Source: Clonostachys chloroleuca (Eukaryota > Ascomycota > Sordariomycetes > Hypocreales > Bionectriaceae). From it: DNA of 64,000 nt. Position numbers and translations under genes: made by a program. The stretch is taken from positions 32,488,001 to 32,552,000 of the forward strand of contig JBANAY010000003.1 of assembly GCA_037952775.1 (NCBI GenBank). The letters are read 5' to 3'. Of this stretch, positions 1 through 12,346 are shown piece by piece. Each line of letters begins with the position of its first letter. Position 1 is the first letter of the stretch. The notes under the pieces were generated by a model that was not told where the DNA came from, did not search any database, and saw only the letters and a list, made by a program, of their open reading frames with translations.

Positions 1-978
1 ATCGATGGGTGGTGGGTGGTGAGGTTGAGCGAGGGAGCTGGTAGACGAAGGGTCACAGTGCTCGCTCGAGGTAAGTAGGCTGCTTCTGGATCGCGCGTCA
101 CTCAGTGTGCCTGCTGCTGATAGTGGGTGGTGCTCTGGTAGCTGTGGAAGGTACATCCCACCACAGTCTGTTCCCCACTTCCAAAAGTAGTTGCTGCCTA
201 TTATATAAGGCATCGATATATGGCTCAGTCAGCACGCCGTTGAAGACCACATCACAACCACCTTCTTGTAATGAAGTTATTAGGTAGATAGTATTCATGA
301 TACTCTGAATTCCACCTCTATGCTACGGTAGGTATCCGCTGTCGCCATCAGACAGCACTTCTAGGCATAACACACTCTGAACAGGCAACTCACACTTGCA
401 CTAAGAGAATTGAAACGACGAATGCGATAGCTGTTATTTCTAGATACATACAGCCTGAGAGCCGCTCATGTTCTTTGCAGACATGGCATTCGTACTGAGC
501 TTTGAACACGCTGCTTCGACGAGAAATCCTACACACCACTTTCCAGCACTCCTAAGAGGGCTCACCGGCAACCAGGCCCTCCGTTCAACCAAACAGAATA
601 CGGCTCGACTCACAATCATTGATATCCCAGAGCCCAAGATAAGTATGTACCATACCACAGAGCCCAGAGGTAGAAGCAAAAGTTGGAAAGAAAATAGAAA
701 ACAAGAAGGAAGAAAGGAAACCCATTATTAATTTCTCCCCGTCATACCCATCCAATCCCCGCGATACTCCAAAATGCAGCTTGGAACCGAACATACCGAA
801 AATAGGCTTATAGAAAATAAAACACGATAAAATGAAACGAAAGACCAAAGACTGAGGCGTGAGATTATTTTTGTTTCAAACGAAGGCATCGTAGTAATGC
901 TCAACGGTGATTCATCGCTGAAGAATCTGATGAGAGCTGGGCAGCCAGCCACGCATCATCAAATGCGGCTGTTCCCGA
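1..978. other. Intergenic, downstream of the tricalbin gene
   Basis: Only short overlapping frames (up to 87 codons) on both strands, with no family resemblance and no convincing splice sites. This stretch probably holds the 3' untranslated region of the tricalbin gene, which ends at 979 on the minus strand, followed by spacer. Nothing else seen. Confidence 0.5.
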
Positions 979-3900
979 CTAGTGGCTAGGAGTGGTCTCC
1001 CGGCTGCTGCGGCCCGCATCTCGCTTGCTCAAGAGGCCGCGTCGCAAAGGCTTGGGACTCTCACCCAATGGATTGGACGTCTCAGTTGGTTGGAAAGCGC
1101 TCTTCAGCGTAACCGTGCCACTGCCCACAGTAAGATCCTTGGCAAGACCGGCACCGCTCTCGTCCACAAAGTAGATGTGCTCGCCTAGGTCATCGTCACT
1201 GCCGAACAAGTGCTCACCCTTGACCTCAATCTTGAATTGGGCGTCTGGCGCGCAGACAATTTTGAAGGATTCGTCGAAAACCCAGTGTCCACCGGGAGAT
1301 TTGAAATGCTTGGTCTTGCCCACACTCTTCTCCTTGGGCAAGATTTGAGTGATTGAGACATACAGATCAGCCGACGGAGGATAGTCGGAGGCGCTAACAA
1401 CGGTGAATGTAGCGGTACCGCTCCCCGCACCAGGGACCATGGAGCTGCGAACAGACGCACCCCCGAAGCTCTTAGTGCGGGAATGAGGAGTTTGTCCGTT
1501 GCTTGTCACGGGACGGTCTATGGGTGAGTCCGATACAGCGTTCGGTGACAGTATAGGCTCCTCAGTAGCCATGATAGTTGGAAGAGTGTGTCCATTGGTT
1601 TTCACTTCCTCATCCTTCTTACCAAAGAGGCCTTTCCTGAGGAATGTTGCGCTTCTTCCGACACCCGATCCCACAACGCCTGCAACAGCGGCTCCGCCCT
1701 TGAAGGGGGCACCTGCCACGCCGGTGACAATGCGTCCTGGGGTGGAAGCGAATGTTCCAGCAAAGGTTGAGGTTCCCTGCCTTGCCCGGCGAATGTAATC
1801 TGGTCGGAACAGAAGCCTGATACGGACACTTCCGGATTTCCCATCCAGGATATAACGACTTTCAGAGGCCTTGAAGGGATCGAGAGACTCCAAGTTGATG
1901 CTGGCAGCGCCCAAGAAATCGGGCTTGTCGGCAAAGTCGTAGTCATAGACGTTGACCACCAGGTTGGCGGCCGTTCTAGAAGGAACATCTACCTCGAAAT
2001 TTTCATTCCACACTGGAGAGAGCGTCTTCTTGATCGTCTTGGTCTTGTAAATTTCGGCCCCATTGAGCTCGAATTTACAATAGGGGTCACTCTTTCCGTT
2101 GCGATCGGCAGCTGGCAAATCTACAGCATCCAGAACGTCTACCCGCAGGCGACCCATGTTGTTGATGCTCTCACTTGGGTCGAGCTGCATCTTGAAGGGA
2201 ACATACTTGAGACTGACCTTCACCCAACCTGACTTACCATCCTCGCTCTTGAGCATGAGTTTTGTTGGGTTGTTCTATAGCAGACCCGCTAATTAGTTTC
2301 CGGGTGTTGATTAATTAGAATTAGGATAGGTAGACAAAACTTACCAAGCATTGCTTCAGTGTGTCAACGGTGTTTCCCGTGAGATACGCCAGCGTGTCGT
2401 CGTCATCATCCCCCTTCTTCTTCAATTTGATCGTCAGGCGAGAGAAATCCAGTTCACGAATCACACAGTCGCCGATTTCATCAAACTTGTAGGACTTCTG
2501 CCTGGACGTAGCAGATGTGTATGAGGGATACATGTAATCATCCACGAAGACCTCAAGTCGGCAATTGCTTTCAGCCATCTCCGATTCCATGAGATGAAAA
2601 ATGAGCAGACCGCTCTCGTAACGAAGAAGCTCCTCGGGACTAAGTCTGATTTTAGGCCTTGACTCAACTGAGGGTCTGCCGACAGTGGACGTGGGAGTAA
2701 TGGGTGTAAGGGGTGGCTGCTCGTCGCCTTCTTTATCCTTGCCGACTGAGGTATCAAGTCTTGCCTTGAACTTCCCGGCTTCACCTGATCGATCAAGAGA
2801 GGCTCTCCCCTTTGATCCCACGGTAGACTGGTCAGTTGACACTCTGGGCTTGGTGGCATCTCCATTTGCAGCCTCCTCTTCCTCCTCTTCGGGATCGGCA
2901 ATATTAAGGCAAGGGTAGAAAGCACAATTGAACACCAAAGTACCCTTGGCAACTCCCCTTCCGTGGAGACGAAGGCCTTCCTGCCGCTCTTTCTTCTCTT
3001 CATGGATGAGGTACTCGCCATCCTCCTGTTGAATATAGTCGCCAGCGAATAATTCGACAAGTCCCAGACTGCGATCCTTGCCCACCTTTTCGGTATCCAT
3101 GACTTCGAGGGTAAGCTTGTCCCTTACTGAATGGATTGGAACATACAGAACCTCGTCCCAGGCTGGGTTCAGGTCATTCCTGAACGTTACTGTGCGAGCC
3201 TTTTCAATACCCGAGAGCAACACGCGTGTGTACGGGTCCGATTTTCCAAAAGCCTCCAGATTACGCAAGTTCTCGGCTCTCTTGAAATGAAAGCGCATAA
3301 TTCCGATGGGAGTCACATAGCCACCAGTACCAACAACGCCACTAATGGCAACAGGTTTCCACTTGGCCGTCAACTGAACACGGCCTGTGGTAGCACCAGA
3401 GAGATGGTACCATTCTTTGCCCTGAGCCATCATTTCAAGGATGTCATCAAGCTTGATCTGATACTTTCCAATGGTTTGGTCGCCAGCGATGTCACGATCG
3501 TCTTTAATTGTAACGCCAAGTTTTGCCTTCTTACGGTCGGTGATGAGGATTTCTTTAGATCCGTTATCCCAGATGGGGTCATTGATGCGTTTAAGCTTCT
3601 TCGTCTGGTGAATTTCCTTGCCATTCAAGAATAAAACGGCATACGGGTTGAGCTGTCCAATCATGCTCTTGGTACCATCAAGTTCAGCTGCACGCTGGAC
3701 TGTAAAGCGCAAAATACCTTGGTTCGATTCGGGTGGTGGTTGCTCAACCCCTTCATCGTCCTTGGTGGCTTCCAGGACAGGGAAGAAGCGGAAGTCGCAA
3801 GTCACCGTACCATGAGGCTTACCACTGTGAATGACTTCCAGGCGCTCATTCTCATGCTCGTACAACTCCTCGAGGTTCTCAAGAGGAAATGATGCCACAC

Positions 3901-5660
3901 CCAGTTGCTTATGCTTGCGGAAATCGTTGTGGTCGAAGATCTGGATATCCAAGGACTCGGTAAATGACGAAATAATGATGTAGTGTGTCTCATTCCACCG
4001 TGGATTGGGATTATCCTCAACAACCTTGGTTCTGGCAAGCTCCTTGCGTTGGCTCAGTGAGATGGATGCGTACGGGTCGATGGTGCCGCCGAAATTGTCG
4101 CTGTTCTTCAGGCCGTGGGCACTGTAGATAGTAACGGCGACAACACCAACAGCTTGATCCAGTTGTGTGCCGGCAAGCATCTTGGCAACCTCGATTGGGA
4201 AGACCTTGGGAGCATACATCATGGGGGCAAGATTTCCATGGATCTGTTCCAGGATGAAACTCTCCAGCCCGGGGATGAAATTGATATCAAAACCCAGAGT
4301 CTCTCCACCCAAAGGCTTGCAGACATAATCAATAGTTGGACGCTCCAGGAAACACATCTCAACTCGGTCAACGTGAGGGAAGGGAATCTGAAGTTTGACT
4401 TTGAGGCGCATGAGACCGGAAAATGCCATATCCTCGACAATGACATCAAGACCCTTACTGATCATGGCTTTACCAACACGAATCTCCAGAACGATTTTGG
4501 GGTTGACTTTATTGCTAAGCTGCCGGTAAGTCATGTCCGTTTTGTCGTTTGGTGTGAAGCTAAATTTCCAGTCCATAAGAACGACATCATCCTCTGTCTT
4601 GGGATAAGTTTTGACATGCTCCATTCGGGGAGGCTTGCTGCCCAAAGTGAAAGTCTTCAATCTTAGACTATCAAGAAACGAAGGGGTAGCGCCGCTCAGG
4701 ACCTGGTCAACAGACTTGACGACAGTGTCGGCGAGCACGGGCTGATAGATGGGCCAAAACTTGACAAGAAATGAGTTGATCCATTCCACGGACTCATTGT
4801 CGTCTTCCAGCTTCTTGAGTGCCATTTCACGTCGAATGTCGTCGCGAAAGTTGCGCCGGACTCGTCGAAGCGAAGTTCGATAATATGTAGAGCAAATGGC
4901 CATGACGATCATTACCCATGCTAGGCCACCGCCAAGCACGGCAATGAGCCAGGACGTCAGACAAGCAAAGACAATGATAGCTGCGTTATGGTACCAGTCT
5001 GCGCGTCGCATTAGCTTAACCTTGTTTGCAAAGGGGAACGGTGGTCCCAATTGGTGAGGATTCGCGCCTCAAAACATACCGCCGTACAAGATATCTGGGA
5101 TCTTCTGCTCGAGCCACGTCTGGTGATCAAGCAAGCTTTCCTGCTCCTCGTCCTTGCCGCCAAGTGGCCCAAACATTGGCGCCCATCCAGTTCGCGAAAA
5201 TGGCACCTCTCCAGCTTCCGGGTCGGCATTAACGACGGGCCTTCCATTTGCATCTTTCGCGACATCGATAGCGCCGGCCTTGCTTGCCTCCGGGAGGTCC
5301 TCGTCTGGGCCGGTACCATCGTCAACGTCGGTGACAATGGCGACGCCCTTGGGCCTCTTCTTTAATTCGGCCGGGATCGCCTATGAGACAGGAGAGCAAT
5401 TGTTAGCCATGATGACCTAGAAACCGACCCATTCGAGGGTGCGCCCGCTCCGCCAAGATACATAGGTGGCTACTTACAGCTCTGGTGGCCGCTCGCTTCT
5501 CCTCTACGCTGGCGTCAGCATCGAAATTGAAGGCCGTGACACCCGCATTCCTGGAGGCCTCAACAATATTCTGCTCGGCTGCCTCTGCGGCGGCTTTGGT
5601 TTGTGTATTGACGGCGGCCTCGATCGTCGCCTCCTGCTTAACCTCAGGAGCCTCGCTCAT
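979..5660 (-). CDS. Tricalbin: SMP and multi-C2 domain ER-plasma membrane tether
   Basis: Four exons: 5660-5478, 5380-5080, 4998-2345 and 2274-979, with GT-AG introns; they sum to 4434 nt, or 1477 aa, close to the usual tricalbin length. A hydrophobic segment at about residues 166-200, just after a YGDWYHN motif made by joining exons 2 and 3, fits the ER membrane anchor. The lipid-binding SMP domain follows (about 230-435). At least five C2 domains come next: roughly 447-560, 595-690 and 725-810, a weaker one near the end of exon 3, a clear one opening exon 4 with an SDPY motif, and a C-terminal C2-like segment. Tricalbins bridge cortical ER and plasma membrane and move lipids between them. 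The start at 5660 was preferred; an in-frame ATG at 5705 would add 15 residues. Family call is firm; which tricalbin paralogue is not resolved. Confidence 0.92.
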
Positions 5661-5705
5661 CTCGCCGGGGTTGGCGCTCCGCACCGAGCTAATGTCGCCA
5701 ATCAC

Positions 5706-8514
5706 CGGGGTTCAATTGAGTCGTTTGGGCGGGTGAGGAATGCTGCTCCAGACTCGAGTACCGTTGGCGCATAAAAATTGGCGGCTCGAGGGAATTCCAA
5801 GACGAGCGACAAGAGAAACTATCTGCCGTCTACCTGCTCAAGGAAAAAAACTCAAAGGAGTGAGAGTGCGAGGCCTGAGCTGAGAGGGGTGAACGGCGTG
5901 GGGATGATAGTTGTAGACGAGCTAGTTCAAGCTGGGGAATGGACCCAATCCCGTCTGAAGGTAGCTAGGAATAGTAGAATACTAGCTGGATGGGAAGAAA
6001 ACATGGGAAATAGAAACGAGAGAATGGAGCTGACGACCACGATCAGCAAGATGGGTCTGCGGCTGGGAGGCACAGGTGAGCAATGCAGCTCTATGCAGGT
6101 CGACGGTGGAGGAAATCTGTCTGTCTACGAGCTGGTGATGAAATGGCAGCAGGAGGCAACCTGATCTGATGCTGGGTTGCTCAAGCCAAGCTACGCAAAG
6201 CTGCAGGGTCGACGTAATTAATGTCGGGTAGGTCAGGTAGGTAGGGTACTTGGGCGCACCAGTGGAGGCACGTAATAGTGGCCACAAGTGGCTGGGATTG
6301 CGCTGGTAATGGGTGGTATCTCGCCCGCTGCTGGACCATTGGGGGTTCCCTGGACCTGTGCCTTGGCGGCAGCGCTGGTCGCGATGTGAGGTACCAGCTA
6401 CCGTTTGCGTAGAGGCTGCCCTTCTAGACCTCCGGCAACCCTGTCGGGCTGGGCTGGCAAGATTAGTGCGAAAAGCGGGCAGGCCCACTGAGGCAGCTCG
6501 TGGCGCTAAGAATATGTAGGAGGAGCACTAACGTGCTCCCTCGTCGATGAGGTCAAGCCCGTCACGCCAACCTGGTTTTGGAGATGGAGCTTTCGCGCTG
6601 GTGGTCAACAGAGCTGAAGCTAGCCCAGATGCTGAATATCCTGCTGTTCGCGGTTTGGCTCGTTCGAGCGGCACAGGAACGCAGGTGGGACTTGGGAGCA
6701 GATCTGCCTACTATATTTTATTACAGTGCAGTCATACTGCACAAGCCTGGCCCTCACTTATTAATAGACGCCCAAATATTCATGGCTTACATCACTCATT
6801 TCTGCTGTACCTGCCCATTGGAACCAGGTACCTTAGAGGGGGTATTATCGGGTGGTTAATTGCATCCCCCATATCGCTTAACCGGGAGCAGTGACGTGTG
6901 AACAACCACCATCTCAGCTGTGTAAAATCGGGGCCGTGGTCGCTCGTGCCGGCGCTACTCAAAGACATGCATCGAAACCAGTAAAACCTCCATGCACGCA
7001 TCAGCTATTGCAGATAGTAGCTCTTGTGTTCGCCCTCACCGACCAGCCAGCCACCCCGTCGGGCATCTGATTATGCGCTAGGCTCGAGTGCTCCTGCTGC
7101 GGTGACTCCTGTCTTGGGTTATTAGGATTTTATCCAAGATTGAAAGTCCAAATTAGCAAGAGGCCGTCAAGCAGGGCGATGGGTTTACGACCCCCGGGCC
7201 TACGCGGCCGGGGTGGGTTCCCCAAATGCCAATACAGGACGGTGACCTCCCACCAAAAAAGAAAAGGATCTCCACCACCGCCAGCGCCGAGCCCAACCCA
7301 CCGGTACAGGTGCTTTCATGCCTGGAAGTTGGACCTGTGTTAATCACAGGTCTCTGTGGTTTGTCGTGCGACGTCCCACCCCATCCCCTGGCTCCCTCCC
7401 CATCAGCACCAGTCAAACAGAAATCATGGCAGTTTAACCGGAGGGTAAGGTGTTTGCAAGCTCCAACCCGCAATTGACTGGAGCCCTGGGGTGTGACGTG
7501 CGTTTGTTCGTAAATCAGGTTCACTTGCTGGGACCTAGCGCAAAGACTAAGGCATGCTACTCTGCAGGGAGAATCCAGGATACGATGCGGGCATTTTCCT
7601 TGATTTTCATTCTTTTCTTCTTTTTTTCACGAACTCCAATCTCACATTTCCAAGTTTGTGGAGCTTGTGTGGAAGACATGTATCACATCAGGCCCTCTTT
7701 TTCTTTAATCTTTCCCCTGACACCATCTCTGACAATGCCGGATTTATGCCATGGTACATGATTTGAAACATCACTCACAAATCATTCAGATCCAAGTATC
7801 ACAGATCATCGCCTCAGGGCTGTAGCCACGTCCCAGATTCTCATATTCCTTTCCACAAGTTTATATAGGATAACAGCTTCCACCCGGGTCCCGGATTAGA
7901 AGAATCTCGACGAATGCGTACGAGGCATTGGAACCCAACGAACAGAAAGAGACGTATCAGTGGTCCCGAACTTGTTCTCTTTTCATCATTCCTACTACAT
8001 CCATCCAGTCCACATTGTGTACTTCGCTCTGCGTGCCCCAGGAGGGACAGCGTTCGTTTCACTGTTCAATCGTGTGCCAACAGCGTAGAAATAGCACTGG
8101 AACAAGCCAAGAAGCAGCAAAAGTCTTTGAGCCACAGAGCATTGAATCATATGCACACAGAGGGGAAATAGTGAGATTATGCGCCTTGAGCATATCCTGA
8201 ATCTTCTATTGACCAAATATAGGAAATCGGGGAGAAGAGAGCAAGTGAAAAAAAATTGAGTAAGAAAAGCCAAACTCCCTGACACCGATGAGGCGCTAGT
8301 CAAGCCAAGCCTCGTTGTTTCGCCTGCAGACGCCATATTGTATGTAAAGCTGTTTATCATCAAGCCAGTAACTGGTGGTGTTGAGCCACCCAGAGAGCAA
8401 AAAAAGGAGGGCTACCAGATATGTAGTACATCATCGTATCGTGGAATAAAGATCCATGTGCAAATCAGAAAATCAGTATCGCTGAGAAGAAGAAAAATAT
8501 ATAGGGCATCGTTC
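5706..8514. other. Intergenic between tricalbin 5' end and FYVE-RING 3' end
   Basis: About 2.8 kb. It should hold the tricalbin promoter (5.7-6.2 kb) and the 3' untranslated region of the FYVE-RING gene. The open frames here (up to 168 codons) have no recognisable domains, biased composition and no splice-joined partners. A GGTAGGTCAGGTAGGTAGGG-like run lies near 6225-6245, a motif type repeated in several other intergenic stretches of the window. No RNA gene was recognised. Confidence 0.45.
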
Positions 8515-10428
8515 TTAATACCCAAAACCATCGTGTTGATGAACCGGGCAGCGTCCAGGGTGATTGACAAACCAGGCAACAATACAAGATCGGTGGAATC
8601 GGCAAAGGCACTCCAGTCGTGCCATAGGAACTCCCACAACGAACTCTTCTAAGCAAATCGTGCACTCGGCATCATCCACACAATCCTTCTCTGTTGCTGG
8701 GTATGTGTACATTCCGGTTAAGCGAGGAGCTGCTTGTGGTTCACCTCCTTCCCCTGTCCGAGGGCTCCCGAAAGTACTGTGCGATTGAATGCATGATGTA
8801 ATGTGAGACTCGCGGAGAGACTCAAAGTTTTCCAGGCTTCGAGATGGGAGTTCAAGATGGCAGATCGGGCATTCATCTTCTTCTGCAATTTGAGGGGGTG
8901 GGGGCAGCTGTCGATGGTGCCGAGATGATGCTCGAGCTTCTCCAAATGAACTATACCGATGTGGCATATTGGATGATGTGGCTCCAGACAGACTGCTTTC
9001 TGGGAACCGAATGGAAGACGCATGTGAGATCCTGCGGCTGGAGTTGCTGGCTCTTGAATGCGTTCCAGGACTCTAGATAGAGGCGGCCGTGGGTCAATAG
9101 TCTGATCCAATGTCATGTAACTGAAAGGGCACGTACCAACGTCACACTTCTCGTCCGGTAGGCACGGCTGGATAAGGACGAGAAAGGATCCTGGAGTTGG
9201 CCAGCATTGAATGCAATTCCATGACGACTGTTTGAGGACATGGCGGCCTCGTAGGCATTTCCTATGCTGCTTCTTGATCTTGCATGAGAACCGCGAAAGT
9301 TCGCTACTGGGGGCGTTGAAGAAGAGGAGGACAAGCCTTGCGGGGGGGCGATATTTGGGTCAGGGACGCAAGGGTTGCATAACCGGACTCTTTCCCCTCC
9401 AGGTATCCCGTTGACATCAAAGTATCCAAGCCCAAGCTGGTCTGTGAGCAGGGTCTGCGGTGGTATAGGTATCTCTGATCCCGGGGGCCTGACGATATAT
9501 TGGTGCGGTATGATGATCCTGTGTGGGGAGCAAGAGTTGCAAACGACCCGGCCACATTTTCTAATCTGGTGTAAGTACTTTGATACAGCTCGATTAAGAA
9601 TAAGGATATGACCTGCCTGCAATGGTGCTTGCGAACAAAGATGCTGAACTGCGTTTGGCAGATAGGACAGTATGTTACTTCTGCATCTGGCTGCCACCTA
9701 GGCAAAGCAAAATCCGATGAGACGCTCTCACTCCCACCGTGTTGTGCATCAATCTCCTCGTCTTGAATGGGTAGGGGAATAGATGGCTCGTCCCGCTGGG
9801 TTTCCCGCAGTGGCATATTAAGGACTGCGTTGATATCGAGCGCTCGAAATCTGTCAAGGTCTGAATGCCCCTGGCCATGTTCTCCGCTGTGATCCCTGGG
9901 TATGTGTTGTGAGGCTAATGATGCGTTCGCATCGTGAGCCACCCCAGACTGACTTCCACTGGGCTCCCCGAACTCTGCACCAACGTGGAGAAGACTCGCC
10001 GTCGGCGCTGAGCTGCTGAGTCCACTAATTTCCATGTTCAATCGAGAAGGAGCGGCACTGGTGGTGTCTTGGTGCTGATGGCTTCCGGAATTCAGAGCAG
10101 ACCGTTCACCCGGCCGCCTTTCGCCGCTCGCTAACCTGGCACCTCCAGTTTCTGTAGAGCTAGCATGAACGCCGCTGCGATTTCTAGGTTCGATATCTGC
10201 GCTGGTTGGCTGTTCGTCTACTGAAAGTCGTCGCTCGATGCCATGCGAAGGACAGTCGAAGTATCTAGAACATTCCTCGTCGTAGTAAAGCGATGTTCTC
10301 CAGGGGCAAGAAGATTCATCATTCTGTTCCTCAGCTGGACGATGGCTAGTAAAAGCACGGTTACTAGCCTCATCTACTAAGCTCTCGTAGGCGGGGCTAG
10401 AGGTCGATGGAACTGCAGGACTAGCCAT
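8515..10428 (-). CDS. FYVE-domain, ZNRF-type RING E3 ubiquitin ligase
   Basis: Exons 10428-9617, 9560-9137 and 9072-8515 total 1794 nt, encoding 597 aa. Residues 1 to about 245 are Ser-rich and look disordered. A FYVE zinc finger follows: a W-x2-D start, the R-K-H-H-C-R phosphatidylinositol-3-phosphate signature split by intron 1, then CGRVVC and a closing RLCNPC. After a Ser-rich linker comes a small C2HC finger (CPIC with a later H-x3-C). The C terminus is a RING of the ZNRF1/2 kind: CTIC, then C-x-C-x2-H-x2-C, ending in CPVH instead of C-x2-C. By family knowledge such proteins sit on endosomal or vacuolar membranes through PI3P and ubiquitinate cargo. It resembles yeast Pib1 in pairing FYVE with RING but is longer. 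Intron 1 only joins correctly with a GC donor. Confidence 0.87.
9561..9616 (-). other. GC-AG intron inside the FYVE zinc finger
   Basis: The exon ends at CACCATTGCAG and the intron opens GCAGGT, closing at ATTAG. This 56-nt intron restores the canonical CRKCG of the FYVE domain and makes the whole gene length divisible by three. The nearby GT (in GTCATA) would add a residue and break the frame. Confidence 0.75.
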
Positions 10429-10604
10429 AGTGATACATCAGAGGTGTTACCAATCGAAGCGCCTCGAAAGCCGTGTTGTTGCCGTTCCGCCTCGATTTGC
10501 CTCGCCTTTTGAAAGTAGAATTAAGTCAAAGTAACGGTCGACTTGGATGCTTGAGTTCGATGTGCGGCGATGTATGGCGATGGGCGGAATCAAGCCTCGT
10601 CGAG

Positions 10605-10620
10605 TCGGTCGGTCGGTCGG
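10605..10620. repeat. TCGG microsatellite
   Basis: Four perfect copies of TCGG in the upstream region of the FYVE-RING gene. Confidence 0.8.
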
Positions 10621-11544
10621 CAAGGGAGCCTCGTCGTCAAGCAGGTCAGGTCAAGACTTGAATGCCGTTTGATGTCGAGGACAGGTAGGCTCACTGGGGA
10701 AGAGCCATTCTATGCCATGACGAAAATACGCATAGAGGAAAAACCCAAGTATCGATAACCGAAACAATTCTAAAGTATTTGGATGAGATGGGGCAATATG
10801 ATATCAACACCTGATGGCTGAGGGGAAGATATAATGTAGGCAGGAGCCCCCCTGTGGGTTTGCCTGAGCATGCGACACCACGATGGCAGGGGTTGTCGAT
10901 AAGGCCGCTTTTAGGGTGAGGCTCACAGTGAGCACCTTTCGTGTGGTGATAAGGAGTTACGCAGCGATAAGACTCGGCATTGTCACTAAAGAGGCAAGAC
11001 GCTATGCCTAAAGAGCCGTGACTAGGTAGTGGTGGAGACGAACCCTTGATGAGGCCCTTGCGTCAGATGTGGCTAATCGATTGGAATTAATGGGGGCCGT
11101 TGCTTGCCTGAGCTGCTGGTGTATTGTATCCGGCTACGGCAATCACTACATTGAGAGGACCACCTTGCTAAACCTTGCCATTATCCTGTTTGCCTACCTA
11201 GTGAGACGAAAAATGGACTTTGACGAGAGGACGTAGCATTGCCGGCAGATTATTTTGGCGCTGCCAGTTGCTCTTCCTAGGCGCATTTTCAAAACTGTTA
11301 TGTGGAATATGTAGTGAAGCATGCTTACAGGATCAGACGAGGATGAGGCGAACTCGGATATCTGACGACGTTACCCTGCACAAACCACATAATTACACAG
11401 GTATTCGGAGAGAAGCATCCAGAACTGGCCGTTATTGCATGGAAGTGACCGTACTGGACCAAGAGAGTACCTGCAATCGATTTTACCCATAAGTCTCTAG
11501 GGTAATCATCTCTCATGATCACAAAGCTACGCGAGTTACCACTA

Positions 11545-11563
11545 GTAGGTAGGTAGGTAGGTA
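11545..11563. repeat. TAGG microsatellite
   Basis: Nearly five copies of TAGG in tandem. The same TAGGTAGG or ACCTACC sequence recurs in other intergenic parts of this window. Confidence 0.8.
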
Positions 11564-12346
11564 TGTGCAGTATGCTGACTGTGCGACCAGCAGGCTCAAA
11601 TCCCCCTATCAAAAGTCTTATTGGCGCTCTTCTTCTCTCTCTAGAGAGGGAACGACTGGATGTCTAGGTAGGGTAGCATGTCACCGTGGACCAGTACCTT
11701 GGACACATGAGCATTATCGCCGATAGATTTCCAGTCTTCTCCTAGGGAAGACGGATAAGTTACACAGTAAATACATGGCATATAACAAAACGATCTCACA
11801 TGAACTCCAAACACCTAATTGGCAGTCTAGGAAGTCTTTCTTTTACTCACGTGATTCATAGACATTCATGTAGAACGAAGCCCCGCCATATTCGCAATGG
11901 TTCCAGTACCTTGCGTGACTTTGAGGACATATTTCAATACATTATGATAAATATTTGCAAATGTACTGGCTGGCATGATCATGGGTTTATAGACTAGAAT
12001 GAAAATGAATAGAAGCAGTGATATGCCCAGTACGAAAATTCTGCAACAAGTGTCGTGCTGCATGCGAGGCAGAGTCGCATAAGAGCCTGAGGTGGGTTCC
12101 ACTTTTATTGACCTCCGATGCTTTTTCCAAGTGACTCACCCCTCTTGCCCCTCCATTGCTGCTTCTAAACGCTTCTTGCTGTGCGCGACTCAATTCCTCA
12201 CCAGACACACTCCAATTTTTCTTCCGGAACCACACCTGGTGCTTTCTTGAGCTGCGATCTTCAGCACACAATTTTATTTCTACTGGCACTCAATACATCT
12301 ACCAGCGGGCTAATTCGCCTACCTTAGCGTCGCAAAACTGCCATCA

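Larger units (their letters stand above)
10429..12346. promoter_or_regulatory. Divergent intergenic region, FYVE-RING gene / MetRS
   Basis: About 1.9 kb separating two divergently transcribed genes, so it should hold both promoters. It contains a short TCGG run (10605-10620) and a TAGG run (11545-11563). No credible coding exon or RNA gene was seen; the longest frames (about 116 codons) overlap the MetRS start or lack any domain. Confidence 0.45.

Noticed and set aside
11585..11612. tRNA T-arm-like GGCTCAAATCCCCC
   Set aside because: No matching acceptor stem, D-arm or anticodon arm could be placed around it.
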